From Paracoccus aurantiacus (GTDB lineage: Bacteria > Pseudomonadota > Alphaproteobacteria > Rhodobacterales > Rhodobacteraceae): a stretch of 64,000 bases of DNA. The DNA is taken from positions 310,001-374,000 of the forward strand of contig NZ_VOPL01000004.1 in the NCBI RefSeq assembly GCF_007993065.1, read 5' to 3'. Of the stretch, positions 28,717 through 37,732 are shown piece by piece; position 1 is the stretch's first letter, and each line of letters opens with the position of its first letter. Under the pieces are notes generated by a model, which made no database searches, was not told where the DNA came from, and was given only the letters and a program-made list of their open reading frames with translations. The position numbers and the translations under genes were made by a program.

Positions 28717-29997
28717 TCAGTAACCTTGGATAATATAGTCCGGGGTCGAGGGAAAGCTGCCTGATCCTGACGGCGAGGCGTTGAATTCCACATAGCCGGA
28801 CTGCTGGGCAAAGAACAGGAACAGCGCCAGCAGGATTGCCGCCAGGATCGCGGCGACGGCAATTTTCCAGATCGACCAGGGGCGCTCGCCCTGAACGCGG
28901 CCCGACTGGCCGTTGACGACGAAACGATATGATTTTCCGTTGTATTTGTAAGCTGCTGACCAGACAGGAAGCAGGACATGCTTGAACGTCTCGGACGCAT
29001 AGGCGGTTTCGGCGCGTTCGATACGCTGCTCGTCGCCGCCGATGTCGCGGCGAACGTCCATCATGATGACGCCCGCCATCTCCTGCTGGGCGATGTCGTG
29101 GCCCGAGGCGAGCGGAATGGTATAGCCCTCTGCCTCGAACCCGGCCAGGTATTGCGGGTCATAGGGGCGAAGATGTGACAGATCCCACGGCGTCAGCGCA
29201 TCCGTGAAACGCCGGGGCAGGGCCGATGAGGCAAGCACCAAAACATCGTTGAACGCACGTCCGACGCGACCGCGCGCGCTGCTCCATCGCGTTTTGCGCA
29301 CGCGTTGGGGAACGCGCCTGCGCTCTCCATTGACGATCTGGGTGACGTAATGCGTCTCGTAATACCAGTCGCCACGCTGACCGGAATATTGGGTCGCGGT
29401 ATCCGCATCGAAGGTCCAGAACGGTGAATAGACGCCGGTCATTCGCCGGCCCTTGCGCGCATAGGCGACCAGACCCGACGGGGCAAACCAAAGCCGGCCC
29501 AGCCAGTCTTCAAGCGCCGCGCGCGCCTGGTCTTCTGTCACGACGAAGGGAACGACGCCCTGCGGCTTGATCTGTCGGGTTGAGCCGGTATCGGTGACAA
29601 CCGCAGTGGCGCAAAAGGGACAGGTGGCGGCGTGGCCGTCGCCCGAGAGCTCGAACTTCGCGCCGCAATTCGGACAGGAAATGGTGCGAAGTTCCACTGC
29701 CAGATCGCTGCCTGCATCCATCCGCAGCCCTCGTTCGAGCGGGATCTCGGACAGATCAGGGGATTTGTGGCTGGCATCCCATTGCAGGGCGCGCCCTGTG
29801 CCCGGCTCTTCCAGCAGCACCCGGTCGCCGTCTGCCCCCTCGCGCGCGGACCGTGCGGGTGCGCGCGCCGCACCGGGGCTGATTTTCTGAACATGGCCGC
29901 AATAGGGGCAGGTCAGCGATTGCTCGCCGGGCGAGAATGTCAGGCTCGCCCCGCAATTTTCACAAGGGTAGCGGAATTCGCTGGGAGGGGTCGGCAT
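28717..29997 (-). CDS. Zinc-ribbon membrane protein (YdjG-like)
   Basis: A 426-residue protein with two zinc ribbons: residues 12-34 ('CENCG' and 'CPYCG') and about residues 109-135 ('CPNCG' and 'CPFCA'). A large central domain follows with 'YSPFWTFDADTATQYSGQRGDWYYE'. One membrane helix lies near the C terminus ('IWKIAVAAILAAILLALFLFF'). It is not a helicase although relatives are sometimes labelled so. It pairs with the SPFH gene upstream, as YdjG pairs with the SPFH protein YdjI in the Bacillus subtilis ydjFGHI stress operon. By that analogy it may help anchor or organise the SPFH protein at the membrane. Confidence 0.7.
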   Translation of the reverse strand: MPTPPSEFRYPCENCGASLTFSPGEQSLTCPYCGHVQKISPGAARAPARSAREGADGDRVLLEEPGTGRALQWDASHKSPDLSEIPLERGLRMDAGSDLAVELRTISCPNCGAKFELSGDGHAATCPFCATAVVTDTGSTRQIKPQGVVPFVVTEDQARAALEDWLGRLWFAPSGLVAYARKGRRMTGVYSPFWTFDADTATQYSGQRGDWYYETHYVTQIVNGERRRVPQRVRKTRWSSARGRVGRAFNDVLVLASSALPRRFTDALTPWDLSHLRPYDPQYLAGFEAEGYTIPLASGHDIAQQEMAGVIMMDVRRDIGGDEQRIERAETAYASETFKHVLLPVWSAAYKYNGKSYRFVVNGQSGRVQGERPWSIWKIAVAAILAAILLALFLFFAQQSGYVEFNASPSGSGSFPSTPDYIIQGY

Positions 29998-30086
29998 GAA
30001 TCGCGGCTTTCAGGGGACGCGGTGAACGGGCGGGGCGGGCTTTCGCAGCCGGGCAATATCGCGCCTTGCCCGGCTGCGAATTCAGT

Positions 30087-31241
30087 TCAGGCTTCGCCGG
30101 GTGCCGCGTTCGGAAGCGGCGGCGGGGGCGGCGAGATGGTGAAAAGCTGCGCCAGTTCCGCGACCTCATCCGCAGGCTTCCAGCCGTCCTGTCCCGGCGT
30201 CCAGACAAGTGTGTCACGGGTGAAGCTGCCCTCCTTGGCAAGCCGACCCAGATGACCGCGCCCGAATGGCCCATCGGTTTCGCCATTGCTGGCGATATGC
30301 CAGACCGTTTCGCCCCGCGTGCCGGGCAATGGCGGCGGCAGCGCAGCTGAAGCCTGATGCTGGGGGTTTTGCGCAGGGATCTGACCCCAGGGACCGCGCT
30401 GAGCGGCCATCCCCATGCCCATTGCCGCGCCGATACCGGCCCCGAATCCGGCACCCGCACCGCCATTATTCTGCGACGCGTTCAGCATCGCCTCGGCCTG
30501 CGCGTATTGTCCGAAACGGTCAAGATCACCGACGATGCCCATCGAGGTTCGCTTATCCAGCATTGCCTCAACTTCGTCTGGCAAGCTTATATTTTCGATA
30601 TAGAATTCAGGGATCGTGAGGCCGTAATTCGCGACGGTCGGGGCGATTGCCTTGGCGACCATCTTGCCAAGCTGATCGGTGTTCGCGGCCATATCCAGAA
30701 CCGGAATCCCGCTTGACGCAATCATGCGCGAAAATTCCTGCACGATGATGTTGCGAAGCTGGAAGGTGATCTCGTCGCTGGTGAATTCGCCATCAGTGCC
30801 GACGATCTCGGCCATGAATTTGGCCGGGTCGCTGACGCGCATGGAATAGGTGCCGAAGGCGCGGATGCGGACCGGGCCAAATTCCGGGTCGCGCGCGATG
30901 ATCGGGTTCTTCGTTCCCCATTTCAGGTCGTTGAAGCGTGTCGTGTTGACGAAATAGATCTCGGACTTGAAGGGCGATTTGAAGCCATGATCCCAATGCT
31001 GAAGCGAGGTCAGGATCGGCATGTTGTTGGTTTCAAGGATATAAAGCCCCGGGCCGAACACATCGGCGATCTGGCCTTCATGGACGAAAACGGCCGACTG
31101 CCCCTCGCGCACGGTTAGCTTGGCGCCGTATTTTATCGCATGTCCCTGACGTTCAAAGCGCCAGACCATCGTATCGCGGGTATCGTCTGTCCATTCGATG
31201 ACATCGATGAATTCGCCCGAAAGGAAATCGAACAGGGCCAT
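30087..31241 (-). CDS. SPFH domain protein with C-terminal GYF_2 domain (YdjI-like)
   Basis: A 384-residue protein of the 'virion core/YdjI' SPFH group. The N-terminal two thirds has 'ALFDFLSGEFIDVIEWTDDTRDTMVWRFERQ', the SPFH core with 'FGTYSMRVSDPAKFMAEIVG', and 'YGLTIPEFYIENISLPDEVEAMLDKRTSMGIVGDL'. A Gly/Ala-rich linker leads to a GYF_2 domain at residues 325-378 ('WHIASNGETDGPFGRGHLGRL'). SPFH proteins form membrane-associated scaffolds. A short upstream extension is possible, but MALFDFLSG begins the conserved region. The gene sits between DUF2927 and the zinc-ribbon protein on one strand. Confidence 0.82.
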   Translation of the reverse strand: MALFDFLSGEFIDVIEWTDDTRDTMVWRFERQGHAIKYGAKLTVREGQSAVFVHEGQIADVFGPGLYILETNNMPILTSLQHWDHGFKSPFKSEIYFVNTTRFNDLKWGTKNPIIARDPEFGPVRIRAFGTYSMRVSDPAKFMAEIVGTDGEFTSDEITFQLRNIIVQEFSRMIASSGIPVLDMAANTDQLGKMVAKAIAPTVANYGLTIPEFYIENISLPDEVEAMLDKRTSMGIVGDLDRFGQYAQAEAMLNASQNNGGAGAGFGAGIGAAMGMGMAAQRGPWGQIPAQNPQHQASAALPPPLPGTRGETVWHIASNGETDGPFGRGHLGRLAKEGSFTRDTLVWTPGQDGWKPADEVAELAQLFTISPPPPPLPNAAPGEA

Positions 31242-31423
31242 GGGTTTCTCCGTGATATTACGCTTTCGGATCAATCCGCGAAATCGGTTGCGGTTCCGGG
31301 TTGAAGTGTAGCGGCGCGTGGCGGCCTTGTGGAAGGATATAGTTGTCTTGCAACTGGTCGCATGCGACCCGCCCCACCTTGCGGGTTGTCAAAGCCATGA
31401 TCCCCGAAGTCCCGCGACACCCA

Positions 31424-32434
31424 TCAGGGCACCAGTTCCTCGGCGATCTGGCGCACCACAGATGTCGCCGCCTCGGCATTCATTCCGGGTTGAAGCCGCC
31501 TGTCATACAGCATTTGAAGCAACAACGAATCGTGGCGCGTCAGAAGCGCGAATTCCTCGTCATCATTGAAGATCGACGGGCGCGCGGTCGGGCTGTCATT
31601 GGCCAGCCCCATGCCTTGGGCAAGCTCCTCGTGGATGCAGGAACTGCGCAAGCGGGGCGGCAATTCGGCGCGGATAATCGCGACAGCTTCGGAATAAACC
31701 GGGCTGTCACCGACGGAATAAGCGAAGACGGTGCAATAATTCTGCGGCGGCAAGGACTGAATCGCTTCAACGTCATTGGCGGGGATGCCCGGCACGACGC
31801 TTGTCAGGCGCGGGCCGATCTTGCGGCGCTCATCTTCGCTCAGGAACATGACCGTGAAATTCCCGCTGCCGGGCGTCGCCGCAATATCGTGACCGGTCAG
31901 CGCGGCGAGGCGCTCGGCGAAGCCCTGCACCTCTGCGCGGTCGCGCGTGCGTGTCGCCGGGGGGACAGATGCCCCGAATTCTACCGCGATCCGCACCGGC
32001 TGCGTCCAACGACGCAAGCGCGATGGCCGGGCATCGGGGACCAGATCGGCGCCATCGCGGCTGTATTCGTCGTAAAGCGCGATATTCACGAAATCCTGTG
32101 CAAGCTGCTCGGGCGTGAGGGAAATTGCGGTGCCGTCATCGCTGCGCAGCAACCCGCGTGCGGTCAGCATATCCTCGACCCCGACGAAATAGCCGTGCAT
32201 CGTCTGGCTGGCCGGTGTGCTGGATGCGCGCTCGGCGGTGCGCGCCTGATCGGTCGCTCGCTTGGCGCGCGCGGCCCGCAACGCGGAATTCGGACGCGGT
32301 GGCGGTGCAGCGGCAAGGGGATTGGGCGCGGGTTCGGCGACCGGCGGCGGCTGTTGAGGGGCATCGGTTTTGCGGCCGATATCCGAACAGGCCGACAGCG
32401 CGAGCAGCCCGAGCAACGCCAAAACCCCCGGCAC
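31424..32434 (-). CDS. DUF2927 lipoprotein
   Basis: A 336-residue secreted lipoprotein with lipobox 'LALSACSDI' (Cys near 16) and a proline- and alanine-rich linker to about residue 80. A DUF2927 domain follows with 'RRWTQPVRIAVEFG', 'NFTVMFLSEDERR' and the metal-site-like 'SSCIHEELAQGMGLANDS'. The HEELAQ stretch recalls a zincin HExxH site but the second His is Gln, so protease activity is uncertain. It lies 47 bp behind telA. Its envelope location fits a stress module acting at the membrane. Confidence 0.8.
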   Translation of the reverse strand: MPGVLALLGLLALSACSDIGRKTDAPQQPPPVAEPAPNPLAAAPPPRPNSALRAARAKRATDQARTAERASSTPASQTMHGYFVGVEDMLTARGLLRSDDGTAISLTPEQLAQDFVNIALYDEYSRDGADLVPDARPSRLRRWTQPVRIAVEFGASVPPATRTRDRAEVQGFAERLAALTGHDIAATPGSGNFTVMFLSEDERRKIGPRLTSVVPGIPANDVEAIQSLPPQNYCTVFAYSVGDSPVYSEAVAIIRAELPPRLRSSCIHEELAQGMGLANDSPTARPSIFNDDEEFALLTRHDSLLLQMLYDRRLQPGMNAEAATSVVRQIAEELVP

Positions 32435-32481
32435 CTTAGGGCCGGGGGCAATCCTGCTGTTCAGGTGGTATGGCGCGCGCG

Positions 32482-33663
32482 TCAGGATTTCGGGGCCTGC
32501 CTTTCAACTTGATGCTGCGCGCCGCGAGAGGCGGCAAGCGTCCGGCGCAGTTCGTCTTCCATGCGCAGCAGTTCGTCCTCGGCGGCAGCGCGCCGCGCCT
32601 TACCTTCATCGGCGATGCGCAGGCTGTCCTCGATCGTGGCAATCAGTTCCGCATTTGCCGTTCGAACCGATTCGACGTCGAAGACACCACGCTCCATTTC
32701 TGTGCGGATCTGGGCATTCGCTTCGCGCAGGTTCCTGGCATTCGCGGTCAGCAATTCATTGGTCAGATCGGTCGCGTCCCTGACAGCACCGGCCGCCTGC
32801 GCCGAGCGCTGGATCGTCACCGCCTGCGCAAACTGCGTTTCCCAAAGCGGAACCGTGTTCACCAGCGTCGAATTGATTTTCGTCACCAGCGATTTATCGT
32901 TTTCCTGCACAAGCCGGATTGAGGGCAGCGACTGCATTGTCACCTGCCGGGTCAGCTTGAGATCATGCACCCGGCGTTCAAGGTCGTCGCGGGTCGTGCG
33001 CAGATCGCGAAGTTCCTGCGCCTCCATCACCTGACCGTCGGCGGGGCTGGCCTGCACCTCGGCCTCTTTCGCGGGGATGGTGTTTTCATCAAGTTCACGC
33101 AGCTTCGCCTCACCAGCGGCGATGTAAAGCGCAAGTTCGTCATAGAAATTCAGCGTCCGGTCATACAGCACGTCAAGCGACTTGATGTCCTTCAGAAGCT
33201 GATGCTCGTGGGTCATCAGATCCTCGGTGATCTTGTCGATCTGGCCCTGCACATCCTCGTAATTCGCGACGAAACGGGCGAATGGCGCGGTGCGGCCAAG
33301 CAGTTTTTCCCACCAGCTGCGCTCGCGACGCATGTCCAGTTCGCTGATCGAGAAGCCGCGGATCGTGGTCACGATATTGCGCAGCGAATCGCCGGCCGGG
33401 CCGACATCCTTGTTCTTCACATCGGCCAGCATCTGCTGACTGATCTCCTGCAATTCGTTCTGCGCGCGACTTCCGAAATTGACGATGGAACCGGTGTCGC
33501 GCAGATTTATTTCGTCCATACGGCGGCGAATCTGGTCTGCGATGGGCTGCGGCGCTTCTTCAAGTGCGACGACCTGATCCTGCGGCTCTGGCAGAACGAC
33601 CGCTGTCACCTCCTCGACCTGAGACTGCGAGGCCTCGGCGGCGCGTTGGGTATCGGTCGTCAT
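32482..33663 (-). CDS. telA: TelA family protein (toxic anion resistance)
   Basis: A 393-residue coiled-coil protein of the TelA family. Landmarks are 'WWEKLLGRTAPFARFVANYEDVQGQIDKITEDLMTHEHQLLKDIKSLDVLYDRTLNFYDELALYI' over the first half and 'QSLPSIRLVQENDKSLVTKINSTLVNTVPLWETQFAQAV' in the middle, then a long C-terminal helix. TelA was first tied to tellurite resistance and is associated with chemical and envelope stress operons with Ter proteins; its molecular role is unclear. No TerC/TerD genes are nearby. It heads the telA, DUF2927, SPFH-GYF, zinc-ribbon series. Confidence 0.92.
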   Translation of the reverse strand: MTTDTQRAAEASQSQVEEVTAVVLPEPQDQVVALEEAPQPIADQIRRRMDEINLRDTGSIVNFGSRAQNELQEISQQMLADVKNKDVGPAGDSLRNIVTTIRGFSISELDMRRERSWWEKLLGRTAPFARFVANYEDVQGQIDKITEDLMTHEHQLLKDIKSLDVLYDRTLNFYDELALYIAAGEAKLRELDENTIPAKEAEVQASPADGQVMEAQELRDLRTTRDDLERRVHDLKLTRQVTMQSLPSIRLVQENDKSLVTKINSTLVNTVPLWETQFAQAVTIQRSAQAAGAVRDATDLTNELLTANARNLREANAQIRTEMERGVFDVESVRTANAELIATIEDSLRIADEGKARRAAAEDELLRMEDELRRTLAASRGAQHQVERQAPKS

Positions 33664-33908
33664 GGTCTTCCTTCCTTGCGACTGGCGCGGTCTGTTGCGG
33701 CGCAGAATAGGCCGAATTTACGCCTGTTCAACAGCATAGGGGTACGAAAGTTCCGGGCTGTTTGTCCTGTCGCCTGTTCCGCCACGGCAATGCCGCAATA
33801 GCGCGCACAGCGAGCAGGAACTGGCGTGGCGGCGCGATTGGGCGACGATTGTGGGAACAGAGGCACCCGACCGGCATCCCGCGTTCAAGATCCATAAGGG
33901 ATTCGGCG

Positions 33909-33938
33909 TTGACATTGACACTAGTGTCAATGTCCTAG
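33909..33938 (+). promoter_or_regulatory. MerR-type promoter with 24-bp perfect palindrome
   Basis: A -35 TTGACA (33909-33914) overlaps a perfect palindrome at 33911-33934 whose 16-bp core is TTGACACTAGTGTCAA. A poor -10 (TCCTAG, 33933-33938) gives an 18-bp spacer. An operator inside an overlong spacer is the hallmark of MerR-controlled promoters. It lies 29 bp before the merR gene and should drive merR and the MFS gene together. Confidence 0.75.
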
Positions 33939-33962
33939 GCCTGTCCGGGAAAGGGAAATGCG

Positions 33963-34400
33963 ATGAAAATCAACGAAGCGGCCACCGAACTCGGGATCAG
34001 CCCGCGCATCCTGCGCCATTACGAAAATGCTGGCCTGATCATGCCGTCACGGGACGCGAACGGCTATCGCAGTTACGCGCCAGCCGATCTGCGCCGCGCG
34101 GGTCGTATTCGCGACATGATCGCGACCGGCTTCTCGACGCGTGAAATCCTGGCGATGGCACCCTGTCTGACGGATGAGGGCGCAGGCGCCTGCACAGCAG
34201 GGCTTGCCGACCTTGAGCACAAGCTTGACCAGATGGACCGGCTCATTGCGGATCTGCGGGACCGCCGTCAGGCCACGCTGGACCGGATCGACAGTTTTCG
34301 CCGCACCCTTTCGCCAAGTTCTGACGAAAGGGAAAAATCCGGACATGACCTTCAAGACCCTTACCCTGTTTCTGATCGCCTTTCTGGTGGGAAGCGATGA
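33963..34400 (+). CDS. MerR family transcriptional regulator
   Basis: A 145-residue regulator with an N-terminal MerR winged helix ('MKINEAATELGISPRILRHYENAGLIMPSRDANGYRSYAPADL') and a coiled-coil dimer helix. Two cysteines (C68, C77) lie in the loop before the helix, where related sensors bind metal or redox ligands, but the ligand is not known. It should bind the palindrome in its own promoter and control the MFS gene, with which it overlaps by 56 bp. That overlap is unusually long; an earlier functional end of MerR near residue 120 would be compatible with family length. Confidence 0.87.
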   Translation: MKINEAATELGISPRILRHYENAGLIMPSRDANGYRSYAPADLRRAGRIRDMIATGFSTREILAMAPCLTDEGAGACTAGLADLEHKLDQMDRLIADLRDRRQATLDRIDSFRRTLSPSSDEREKSGHDLQDPYPVSDRLSGGKR

Positions 34401-35463
34401 ATTCCTGCTCGGCCCGATCCTTACGCCCATCGGCGCGGATCTGGGCGTCGCGCCAGAGCGTGTAACCCTGTTCATCGGCGCATATGCGCTGCCGCTGGCG
34501 CTGTTTGCGCCCCTGCTCGGCGGGTTATCGGACCGGATCGGGCGGCAGGCTGTGATCCTGCCCTCGGTTGCGATATTCGCCCTCGGCTCGCTCGGGACAG
34601 CGGTATCGGGCAGTTTTTCGACGGCGATTGCGACGCGCGCCATAACCGGGCTGGGTGCGGCGGGCATGCTGCCCGTTGCCTTTGCGCTGGCTGCCGACAG
34701 CCGACCTGACCGGCGCATGGCCAATATCGCTGCCGTGCAGGCAGGCCTGACCTCGGGTATCATCCTCGCGCCGCTTTACGGTGCGGTCATGACAGACGCT
34801 TTCGGCTGGCACTCCGCATTTCTCGGCCTCGCGCTTGTCGGTGCGCTGCTGGCACCCGTGACGGGCCGCGTCACAGGCGCGGGCGCCGCGCCCGGCACCA
34901 ATGCCGGCCAGGGCAAGCTGCTGGTGCCGGGCGCAGTGCCTGCAATCCTTGCGATGGGACTGGGACTGGGCGGCGCGATCGGGATCTATGCGCTGGCGGG
35001 CGAACGGATTCGTGATCTGAACGCGATAAGCACGCGCGAGGTCGGGTTAGTCTATGCTGGCTTCGGCCTGCTTACGTTAATGGGCAATCTGGCGATGCCG
35101 CGGCTTATTCCGCATGTCCGCGATGGGCGGCAATTGATGCTTCTGTGCATGGCAGGTGTGATGCTGGCGATAGCGGCGCTGTTCTTAATGCCGGTCGGGC
35201 TGGTTGGGGGCTGCCTTCTCATGGCGGTATGGGCCTTTCTGGGCGGGCTCGGCGCGCCGGGCCTGCAGGCCTATCTTGCCGGGTTGTCCGAAAAACATCG
35301 CGGGGCGCTGATGGCTCTTGGATCAAGCGCGATGAATCTGGGGGTCGCACTATGGTCCGGGGTCGCGGCGCTACTTTTCGCAAGATCTGCGGGATTTGTT
35401 GCGGCACTGGCAGTTCTGCTTATCGGCGCAGCACTGATCGCGCTTTATCGTCGCGCCGATTGA
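34345..35463 (+). CDS. MFS transporter (drug or metabolite efflux type)
   Basis: A 372-residue protein with about 12 hydrophobic segments, and motif A between helices 2 and 3 ('GGLSDRIGRQAVIL'). The ATG at 34345 lies inside the end of the merR gene, after AAAGGGAAAAAT. Starting with 'MTFKTLTLFLIAFLVGSDEFLLGPILTPI', it resembles 12-TM drug and sugar efflux proteins of the DHA family. Control by the adjacent MerR regulator suggests induced export of a toxic compound. The substrate cannot be told from the sequence. Confidence 0.87.
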   Translation: MTFKTLTLFLIAFLVGSDEFLLGPILTPIGADLGVAPERVTLFIGAYALPLALFAPLLGGLSDRIGRQAVILPSVAIFALGSLGTAVSGSFSTAIATRAITGLGAAGMLPVAFALAADSRPDRRMANIAAVQAGLTSGIILAPLYGAVMTDAFGWHSAFLGLALVGALLAPVTGRVTGAGAAPGTNAGQGKLLVPGAVPAILAMGLGLGGAIGIYALAGERIRDLNAISTREVGLVYAGFGLLTLMGNLAMPRLIPHVRDGRQLMLLCMAGVMLAIAALFLMPVGLVGGCLLMAVWAFLGGLGAPGLQAYLAGLSEKHRGALMALGSSAMNLGVALWSGVAALLFARSAGFVAALAVLLIGAALIALYRRAD

Positions 35464-35480
35464 GTTGCCCCTGAAACAAA

Positions 35481-35506
35481 CGGACCCGGACGTGCATCCG
35501 GGTCCG
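35481..35506. terminator. Hairpin between convergent MFS and fadJ-like genes
   Basis: A perfect 10-bp stem (35481-35490 with 35497-35506) with a six-base loop lies 17 bp after the MFS stop. Only a short T-rich stretch follows, so termination strength is uncertain. Confidence 0.65.
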
Positions 35507-35531
35507 TCAGGCTTTCCCAGGCGGGGTCGCC

Positions 35532-37718
35532 TCAGGCGGCTTTTTTCTGCCCACCGAAGCGGCCATAGAAGCTTTCGCCCTTCCCGGCCATGTCGCGCAG
35601 CAGGGCCGGGGCCGTGAAGCGTTCGCCATATTCTGCGGTCAGGTGATCGCAGATTTCAACCGCGCGGGCAGCGCCCATCATGTCCAGCCAGCTGAACGGA
35701 CCGCCCGACCACGGCGCAAAACCCCAGCCGAGGATCGCGCCGACATCGCCTTCGCGGATGTCTTCCAGCACGCCTTCTTCCAATGCGCGAACGGCTTCCA
35801 GCACTTGCGCGAACATCAGACGATGCTGCACTTCCGTCAGTTCAGGCTGCTCGGCCGCCTCGGGATATTTGGCGTCAAGCCCGTCCCAAAGGCCCTGCCG
35901 CTTGCCCTTGTCGTCATAGGCATAGAAGCCCGAATTCGACTTGCGACCCAGACGGCCCTCATCCGCCATCCAGAACAGCACCTCGTCCACGGCGCCATCG
36001 GGATAGGCATCGCCCATTGCGGCCTTCGTCGCCTTGGCGATCTTGACGCCCAGATCAATCGAAGTTTCGTCCACCAGTTGAAGCGGACCCAGCGGCATGC
36101 CCATCATCTTGGCGGCGTTTTCGATCAGCACCGGGTTCACGCCTTCGGCAACCATCCGCATCCCTTCGTTGAGATAGGGGATGATGCAGCGGTTGGCATA
36201 GAAGAAGCGCGCGTCGTTCACCACGATGGGCGTCTTGCGGATCTGGCGCACGAAATCCAGCGCCTTGGCCACCGCCCGTTGGCCGGTCTGTTTGCCCTTG
36301 ATAATCTCCACCAGCAGCATCTTGTCGACGGGGCTGAAGAAGTGGATGCCGATGAACTGTTCGGGACGCGAGGACGCCTTCGCCAGTTCCGTGATCGGCA
36401 GGGTCGAGGTATTGGTCGCGAAGATCGCCGTATCGGGGATCACCGCTTCGGCTTTCTTCGTCACCTCGGCCTTGACGCCGGGGTCTTCGAACACGGCCTC
36501 GACGATCAGGTCGCAGCCTTCAAGCGCGGCATAATCCGTGGTCGCGGTGATGCGGCCCAGAACTTCGGCCTTCTTCTCCTCGGTCACCTTCTTGCGGCTG
36601 ATGCCCTTGTCGAGGATGCCTTCCGAGTAAGCCTTGCCCTTGTCAGCCGATTCCTGCTTGGCGTCGATCAGCACCACCTCGATCCCGGCATTGGCGCTGA
36701 CATAGGCGATGCCTGCACCCATCATGCCGGCCCCAAGGATGCCGACCTTCTTGACCTTTTCATCGGGCACATCGGGGCGGTTCGCGCCTTTTTCCAGTGC
36801 TTCCTTGTTGATGAACAGGCTGCGGATCATCGCGCCTGACGAGGGGTTCATCAGCACATTGGTGAACCAGCGGGCTTCGATTTTCAGCGCCTGATCGAAG
36901 GGCACCTGCGCGCCTTCGTAAACTGCACTCAGCAGGGCCTTGGCTGCCGGATAGACGCCAAGCGTCTTGCCGTGAACCATTGCATTCGCCCCGACGAAAG
37001 TCATGAAACCAGCCGGGTGATAGGGCTCGCCGCCGGGCATCTTGTAACCCTTGGCGTCCCAGGGCTTGACGATATCGGTGTCCTTGGCGTTCAGCACCCA
37101 TTCGCGAGCGGCTGCCACAGGATCGGCCACGACTTCGTCAATGATGCCGGCCGCTTTCGCCTTGGCCGGATCGTTCAGCTTGCCTTCCAGCAGCAGCGGG
37201 GCAGCTGCCATCGCGCCCAGCTTGCGCACCAGCCGCGTCGTGCCGCCGGCGCCGGGGAAGATGCCGACCATGATTTCCGGCAGGCCGATCTTGGCCTTGG
37301 GGTTCTCGGCGGCAAAGATGCGATGCGTGGACAAAGGCAGTTCCAGCCCGATGCCAAGCGCGGTGCCGGGCAGGGCGGCCGCAATCGGCTTGCCGCCCTT
37401 CAGTGTCTTCGGGTCCATGCCCGCGCGCTCGATCTTGCGCAGCATGGTGTGCAATTGCATCACCAGCCCGAAGATCGCCTCGGCGCCGCCGGATTCCTTC
37501 ATACCGCCCAGCACGTTCAGGTCCATACCTGCGGCAAAATCGGGCTTGCCGCTGGTGATGACGATGCCTTTGACGGCGTCATCGGCAAGGGCGTCGTCGA
37601 TCAGCCCGTCCAACTCGCGGATGCCGTTTTCCGACAGCACGTTCATGGATTTGCCCGGCACATCCCAGGTTATGATGGCGACGCCGTCGGCGTCTTTCCT
37701 CATGGTGAAATCGGTCAT
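35532..37718 (-). CDS. fadJ: Trifunctional fatty-acid oxidation protein (enoyl-CoA hydratase / 3-hydroxyacyl-CoA dehydrogenase)
   Basis: A 728-residue beta-oxidation alpha-subunit. The N-terminal crotonase domain (residues 1-250) has 'FAAGMDLNVLGG' for the oxyanion hole and 'GLPEIMVGIFPGAGGTTRL' with the catalytic Glu near 148. The dehydrogenase part begins with the NAD fold 'KKVGILGAGMMGAGIAYVSANAGIEVVLID' near residue 322 and contains 'GIHFFSPVDKMLLVEIIKG'. It hydrates enoyl-CoA and oxidises 3-hydroxyacyl-CoA. The thiolase gene lies 14 bp upstream, so the two form the usual complex-encoding pair. GGGAGG precedes the chosen ATG. Confidence 0.94.
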   Translation of the reverse strand: MTDFTMRKDADGVAIITWDVPGKSMNVLSENGIRELDGLIDDALADDAVKGIVITSGKPDFAAGMDLNVLGGMKESGGAEAIFGLVMQLHTMLRKIERAGMDPKTLKGGKPIAAALPGTALGIGLELPLSTHRIFAAENPKAKIGLPEIMVGIFPGAGGTTRLVRKLGAMAAAPLLLEGKLNDPAKAKAAGIIDEVVADPVAAAREWVLNAKDTDIVKPWDAKGYKMPGGEPYHPAGFMTFVGANAMVHGKTLGVYPAAKALLSAVYEGAQVPFDQALKIEARWFTNVLMNPSSGAMIRSLFINKEALEKGANRPDVPDEKVKKVGILGAGMMGAGIAYVSANAGIEVVLIDAKQESADKGKAYSEGILDKGISRKKVTEEKKAEVLGRITATTDYAALEGCDLIVEAVFEDPGVKAEVTKKAEAVIPDTAIFATNTSTLPITELAKASSRPEQFIGIHFFSPVDKMLLVEIIKGKQTGQRAVAKALDFVRQIRKTPIVVNDARFFYANRCIIPYLNEGMRMVAEGVNPVLIENAAKMMGMPLGPLQLVDETSIDLGVKIAKATKAAMGDAYPDGAVDEVLFWMADEGRLGRKSNSGFYAYDDKGKRQGLWDGLDAKYPEAAEQPELTEVQHRLMFAQVLEAVRALEEGVLEDIREGDVGAILGWGFAPWSGGPFSWLDMMGAARAVEICDHLTAEYGERFTAPALLRDMAGKGESFYGRFGGQKKAA

Positions 37719-37732
37719 ATCCGGTGCCTCCC

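Noticed and set aside
33780..33835. CCGCCACG / CGTGGCGG inverted repeat upstream of telA
   Set aside because: The 8-bp arms are about 40 bp apart with no promoter or terminator features; likely chance in GC-rich DNA.
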